Origin: an uncultured Pirellulaceae bacterium
GTDB taxonomy: Bacteria > Planctomycetota > Planctomycetia > Pirellulales > Pirellulaceae
Direction of reading: 5' to 3'
Assembly: GCA_934255105.1 (NCBI GenBank)
Contig: CAKQNH010000162.1
Location: forward strand, 1 to 8,442
DNA length: 8,442 nucleotides
Part shown: positions 6,007-8,442 of the stretch, piece after piece
Numbering within the stretch: position 1 is the first letter of the stretch
How the letters are laid out: each line of letters starts with the position of its first letter
Program-made: the position numbers and the translations under genes
The notes under the pieces: model-generated
What the model saw: the letters and a program-made list of their open reading frames with translations, nothing else
Database searches by the model: none
What the model was told of the DNA's origin: nothing

Positions 6007-6773
6007 GCCGTTTGATTCTCGCCATATTTGTCCAAGGTGGCGGGAGATAGCAAACTGCTGCTGGAAGTGTCCAGCACTAAGGTCGTGTTGGCGTGTTGCC
6101 GCAATGCGGTGGCAGGAACCATCGGCGATATTTCATCCTCAAGCGTCGCGCGAACCGCTTCCGCTTTGCGGCGATCCGGCACCGAGCAGTAAATAACCTC
6201 CGCTTTGAGTATTTGGGGAATGGACATACTGATGGCTTGAGTCGGCACATCGTCGATGGAGTCGAACCAACCTTCCCCCACCTGCTGTTTGCGGCAAGCC
6301 TCGTCGAGTTCGACAATCAAATAGGGATTCGTGGCTGAGAAATCGGCGGGTGGATCATTGAATGCTAAGTGTCCATTCTCGCCGATGCCGCACAACAATA
6401 AATCGATGCGCAATCCATCAAAGGCTGCATTGGCCGAATTCCGCAGTTGCTCTGCCGGCAGTGATCCATCCAGATAGTAAAACGACTTGAGCGGCAAGCG
6501 ATCGACAAACCGCGACTGCAAATAACCACAGAAGGATGCGGGATGATTCCGAGCGATCCCCAAATATTCGTCCAAGTGGAAGCCGCACACGCGGTCCCAA
6601 GCGATCCCAGGTTGTCCAACCAGACTGTCGAGCACCTCAAACTGGCTCGAGCCGGTGGCTATGACCAAATTGCATAGTTCGTGGCGCTCGAGGCATTGTC
6701 TCAGCACCTCAGCAGCTTTGGAAGCAGTAAACGCTCCTAACTCCCCGCGGTCCTGTGCGATCTTAACTTTCAT
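6003..6773 (-). CDS. nagB: Glucosamine-6-phosphate deaminase
   Basis: This 256-residue cytosolic enzyme would convert glucosamine-6-phosphate to fructose-6-phosphate and ammonia. Family marks are ATGSSQFEVLDSL (39-51, the phosphate loop), GFHLDEYLGI (64-73, with Asp68 matching E. coli Asp72) and GIGENGHLAFNDPP (129-142). The latter contains His135, matching E. coli His143. Asn133 and Asp140 stand where E. coli has Asp141 and Glu148. As recalled, Asn is also found at the first site in Firmicutes NagB proteins, so activity is likely, but a related sugar-phosphate isomerase or lactonase cannot be excluded. Length is close to E. coli NagB (266). The start ATG 6773 has a strong ribosome site (AAAGGGGGAA, 6787-6778). 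It is the first gene of the minus-strand cluster and its TGA overlaps the nagA ATG, implying coupled translation. Confidence 0.9.
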   Translation of the reverse strand: MKVKIAQDRGELGAFTASKAAEVLRQCLERHELCNLVIATGSSQFEVLDSLVGQPGIAWDRVCGFHLDEYLGIARNHPASFCGYLQSRFVDRLPLKSFYYLDGSLPAEQLRNSANAAFDGLRIDLLLCGIGENGHLAFNDPPADFSATNPYLIVELDEACRKQQVGEGWFDSIDDVPTQAISMSIPQILKAEVIYCSVPDRRKAEAVRATLEDEISPMVPATALRQHANTTLVLDTSSSSLLSPATLDKYGENQTA

Positions 6774-6839
6774 GCGGTTCCCCCTTTAAGGACTTGTTCA
6801 ACAAACGCCAACTCAGGCCACCGCTCGACGGCGGGATGC

Positions 6840-6866
6840 TTAAATCATCTATATTTCACGATTTAA
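6840..6866. promoter_or_regulatory. AT-rich dyad upstream of nagB (possible operator)
   Basis: TTAAATC (6840-6846) and GATTTAA (6860-6866) are perfect 7-bp inverted arms separated by 13 bases, 67 bp upstream of the nagB start, inside the most AT-rich stretch of the gap (about 6838-6896). The position suits a repressor or promoter site. It does not match the NagC or NagR/DasR site patterns I know. Confidence 0.25.
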
Positions 6867-6917
6867 TACTAGCCCTTGATTCTAAACCCACTCCTTCGGG
6901 CCTGCGAGGCGGTGAGG

Positions 6918-6947
6918 GTTTCCGTAGCGAAACTCGTCAAGAGTTTC
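6918..6947. repeat. Two mutually exclusive stem-loops in the nagB upstream region
   Basis: GAAACTC (6929-6935) pairs perfectly with GAGTTTC (6941-6947) around GTCAA. GTTTC (6918-6922) pairs with GAAAC (6929-6933) around CGTAGC. Both use the 6929-6933 segment. On the minus strand the pair lies about 145-175 bases before nagB, a layout that could serve attenuation if the transcript starts upstream. It could equally be part of a dispersed intergenic repeat. Confidence 0.5.
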
Positions 6948-7052
6948 CTGTGGCCCCCTTGGCTGACAGTCTGAGCGACTTTCGCTACCATTGGAAACTT
7001 GCAATTCCAAACTTACTCCTCCACGGCTAAGGCGGCTTCCGTCCTTCAAAGC

Positions 7053-7080
7053 TTGTCGCCCGCGGATCTGTCTCTATAGT
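7053..7080 (+). promoter_or_regulatory. Possible sigma-70 promoter before the inverted-repeat cluster
   Basis: TTGTCG (7053-7058, 4 of 6 consensus) and TATAGT (7075-7080, 5 of 6) are separated by 16 bases. Transcription would begin near 7086, at the left arm of the 9-bp inverted repeat 7083-7091/7137-7145, as expected for a small structured RNA. Confidence 0.3.
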
Positions 7081-7277
7081 TGGGCCGGTAGTATTCGGGC
7101 TGAGTAAGCCACATGATGGAACGACACACTATCGCTCTACCGGCCGCAATCGGCTGGCTCAACCCAATCCAGCGGGGGGCGGGCTGATTTAAGGAGTAGA
7201 TTCGACTTACCCACCAGGACAATACTCATTAGCCGAACTTCCAGCGAGGAGTGCTACCTGCTAAGCTAGCATAGCAG
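7081..7277 (+). ncRNA. Candidate structured RNA (unidentified)
   Basis: GGCCGGTAG (7083-7091) pairs perfectly with CTACCGGCC (7137-7145). GGCTGAT (7182-7188) pairs with ATTAGCC (7228-7234) with one G-U, and continues after a five-base bulge as GAGTA (7194-7198) with TACTC (7223-7227). CAGC/GCTG encloses a G-rich loop (7170-7186) as an alternative. The stretch ends in a 20-bp palindrome (7258-7277). A promoter-like pair precedes it. The strand is chosen from that promoter. It lacks the marks of tRNA, RNase P, SRP RNA or tmRNA. No U-run terminator follows, so the 3' end is a guess, and cis-regulatory use is equally possible. Confidence 0.22.
7258..7277. promoter_or_regulatory. 20-bp palindrome, possible protein-binding site
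   Basis: CTGCTAAGCTAGCATAGCAG is symmetric apart from the A/A pair at 7264 and 7271, with GCTAGC at its centre. It ends 22 bp before the -35 box at 7300, a position suited to an activator, although it may instead form the last hairpin of the candidate RNA. Confidence 0.4.
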
Positions 7278-7299
7278 CAGAATTATCCGCCGTTAATGG

Positions 7300-7328
7300 T
7301 TGACATGGCTGTAATCAACGCCGATAAT
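7300..7328 (+). promoter_or_regulatory. Strong sigma-70-type promoter
   Basis: A perfect -35 box TTGACA (7300-7305), a 17-base spacer and GATAAT (7323-7328, 5 of 6) predict a start near 7335. The transcript would have a leader of roughly 125 bases before the zinc-ribbon gene at 7462. Confidence 0.55.
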
Positions 7329-7451
7329 CATTCCGTTCAAAACTAGAGAATCAGCTTGTTCGTACCGGCTAGCTCCCCCAATACTTAAGGACTGTGGCTA
7401 TCGCCCTGCGCCCATGCAATGGAACGTAGGCCGGCAGCGCAAATTTTCGAT

Positions 7452-7455
7452 GGAG
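7452..7455 (+). promoter_or_regulatory. Ribosome binding site fixing the zinc-ribbon gene start
   Basis: GGAG (7452-7455) lies six bases before ATG 7462. The ATG codons at 7414 and 7450 lack such a site, and the extra N-terminal residues they would add (MQWNVGRQRKFSMENT) do not look conserved. Confidence 0.6.
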
Positions 7456-7461
7456 AACACC

Positions 7462-7698
7462 ATGGCTTCAGGTACCTACTTCTTTCGCTCCTGCCCAACC
7501 TGCGGGCGACACCTTAACGTCCGCATCGAATTGCTCGGAAGAGAGGTCGAGTGTACACAGTGCAGCGCAACGTTTGTTGCCACCGAAGAGACGGAGACCA
7601 GTCGCGATGACCAGCGAATCGAGCAGATCTTAGCCCGCGCGCAACGCTATATCGATTCAGTCCAGTCGTTCAATGCGGCCGCCGCAGAACCGCTCTAA
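7462..7698 (+). CDS. Small zinc-ribbon protein
   Basis: This 78-residue protein has two CxxC knuckles, CPTC (11-14) and CTQC (31-34), framing RHLNVRIELLGREVE, which is the pattern of a short N-terminal zinc ribbon (MJ0042-like). A linker rich in Glu and Thr and an amphipathic helix (about 49-70, DDQRIEQILARAQRYIDSVQ) follow. Such short proteins, with the ribbon alone or as the head of longer proteins, are common in Planctomycetes as I recall; the role is unknown and may be protein or nucleic-acid binding. No signal peptide or membrane span is seen. A strong promoter (7300-7328) and a GGAG ribosome site support expression. Its last 14 codons, stop included, overlap the 3' end of aroA on the other strand. 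Confidence 0.68.
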   Translation: MASGTYFFRSCPTCGRHLNVRIELLGREVECTQCSATFVATEETETSRDDQRIEQILARAQRYIDSVQSFNAAAAEPL

Positions 7699-8442
7699 AT
7701 CTTCCCAGTAGTTAGGATAAGTCTTAGCAGTACAGGCGGGATCTTTGATAACCACACCTGCGGCGCGCAAGCCAACCAGTGCTAGGCTCATCGCCATCCG
7801 GTGATCTTGATACGTCTCCACCTCCGCCGGGCGGATAGCGCTTGGCGGATAGATCGTGAGACCATCTTCGAATTCGTCGATATCCGCTCCCAAACGCTGC
7901 AATTCGCGGGCTAAATCGGATATGCGGTCGGTCTCTTTCACCCGATTATGAGCCACGCCGCGGACGGTGGTCGGGCCTGATGCAAACAGCGCCACTGCAG
8001 CCAGCGTTTGCACTGTATCGCTAATGTGGGCCATGTCCACGTCGACGCCGGTCAGCTCTCCACCGCGCACGCTGATCGATTCGTCGCCATATTCTACTTG
8101 GCAACCCATCTGCTGCAGCACTTCACAAAAACGGACGTCCCCCTGAAGACTCGACCGGTTAAGACCTAGAACTCGCCCCACACCGCCGGTAATTGCCGCC
8201 GCCCCCCAAAAATAGCTGGCGGCCGATGCGTCCGGTTCGATCGCATAGTTGCAGCCTCGGTATTTCTTATCGGGCCATCGCTTGGATGAAGCGATTTTCA
8301 AGGGGCCCTGTGGCGGGCCGGTGACTTCCCCGCCGAAGTGGCGCATTACGGCGGAAGTCATCTCGACATACGGCACCGAGACCAGAGCGCCGTCGACTTC
8401 CAGCACCACATCCTGTTCGGCTAGAGGGGCCGCCATCATGAT
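7657..8442 (-). CDS. aroA: 5-enolpyruvylshikimate-3-phosphate synthase (C-terminal part; runs off the right edge)
   Basis: The enzyme transfers enolpyruvyl from phosphoenolpyruvate to shikimate-3-phosphate, the sixth step of the shikimate pathway, in the cytosol. The visible 261 residues cover about the last three fifths. In order: MAAPLAEQDVVLEVDG, SVPYVEMT, YAIEPDASAASYFWGAA, NRSSLQGD, HISDTVQTLAA (with the Asp matching E. coli Asp313), HNRVKETDRI (the catalytic Lys-Glu pair), YQDHRMAMSLAL (the His-Arg pair), and DPACTAKTYPNYWEDL (with the PEP-site Lys). All are intact and look like class I enzymes. The frame is open to the edge, so the start and N-terminal half lie outside. The stop (TGA, 7657-7659) lies inside the zinc-ribbon gene, giving a 42-bp convergent overlap. 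Confidence 0.97.
   Translation of the reverse strand: MMMAAPLAEQDVVLEVDGALVSVPYVEMTSAVMRHFGGEVTGPPQGPLKIASSKRWPDKKYRGCNYAIEPDASAASYFWGAAAITGGVGRVLGLNRSSLQGDVRFCEVLQQMGCQVEYGDESISVRGGELTGVDVDMAHISDTVQTLAAVALFASGPTTVRGVAHNRVKETDRISDLARELQRLGADIDEFEDGLTIYPPSAIRPAEVETYQDHRMAMSLALVGLRAAGVVIKDPACTAKTYPNYWEDLERFCGGRIERLD

Larger units (their letters stand above)
6774..7461. other. 688-bp non-coding region between divergent genes
   Basis: No convincing gene lies here. From left to right it holds the nagB ribosome site (6778-6787), an AT-rich dyad (6840-6866), competing stems (6918-6947), a small hairpin TTGGAA-acttgcaa-TTCCAA (6991-7010), a possible promoter (7053-7080), a cluster of inverted repeats that may be a structured RNA (7081-7277), and a sigma-70 promoter (7300-7328) with a leader of about 125 bases before the zinc-ribbon gene. 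No good promoter for nagB was found on the minus strand. Confidence 0.7.

Noticed and set aside
6840..6866. NagC or NagR operator
   Set aside because: The dyad does not fit the patterns I know for either regulator, and no regulator gene is nearby.
6794..7030. 78-residue plus-strand frame in the nagB upstream gap
   Set aside because: It starts with TTG and no properly spaced ribosome site, resembles no family, and covers hairpins; non-coding repeat DNA is more likely.
7083..7145. A tRNA, because of the paired GGCCGGTAG/CTACCGGCC ends
   Set aside because: The stem is nine pairs with no TTCRA T-loop, no CCA end and no anticodon arm.
7414..7461. Earlier ATG starts (7414, 7450) for the zinc-ribbon gene
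   Set aside because: Neither has a ribosome site, whereas GGAG is correctly placed before ATG 7462.

Overview
The window reads like chromosomal DNA of a planctomycete, probably from the Rhodopirellula/Pirellula side of the phylum. This rests on weak but consistent signs: a formaldehyde-activating-enzyme (Fae) homologue outside an obvious methylotroph setting, a short zinc-ribbon protein, a short form of NagA that lacks the usual N-terminal beta-sandwich, free use of TTG and GTG starts, loose gene packing, and intergenic palindromes built on GAGTAC and on GATTGGGGACAATC. No phylogenetic marker was compared, so this is an inference. No phage, plasmid or defence genes are present. 

Layout. Positions 1-77 probably hold the tail of an upstream plus-strand gene. 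Positions 83-3502 encode a 1139-residue membrane-anchored AsmA/TamB-like envelope protein with five internal modules. It converges on a four-gene minus-strand cluster, transcribed in the order nagB (6773-6003), nagA (6006-5073, broken by a frameshift), a Fae homologue with a histone-like basic tail (5031-4321), and a low-molecular-weight protein-tyrosine phosphatase (4316-3834). The 331-bp gap between the converging ends (3503-3833) is almost all repeat: a tandem 30-bp hairpin array, then a 182-bp MITE-like inverted-repeat element between exact 15-bp direct repeats. 

Positions 6774-7461 carry no convincing gene. They hold the 5' region of nagB, a group of inverted repeats that may be a structured RNA (about 7081-7277) behind a possible promoter, a 20-bp palindrome, and a very good sigma-70 promoter (7300-7328) reading toward a 78-residue zinc-ribbon protein (7462-7698). 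That gene overlaps, tail to tail, the 3' end of aroA (EPSP synthase), which runs off the right edge. 

How the genes fit together. NagA and NagB would deacetylate and then deaminate GlcNAc-6-phosphate to fructose-6-phosphate, linking chitin, peptidoglycan or amino-sugar recycling to glycolysis. The ATGA overlap of nagB and nagA indicates translational coupling. The downstream Fae-like and phosphatase genes are probably co-transcribed but have no obvious role in that pathway. The Fae homologue keeps the fold and several expected ligand-binding positions, but appears to have Glu where the catalytic His should be and adds a strongly basic tail, so it may not be a classical formaldehyde-activating enzyme. 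No complete, clearly new system is evident. The best leads are this Fae-like protein, the nagA lesion, the MITE-like element and the candidate structured RNA.
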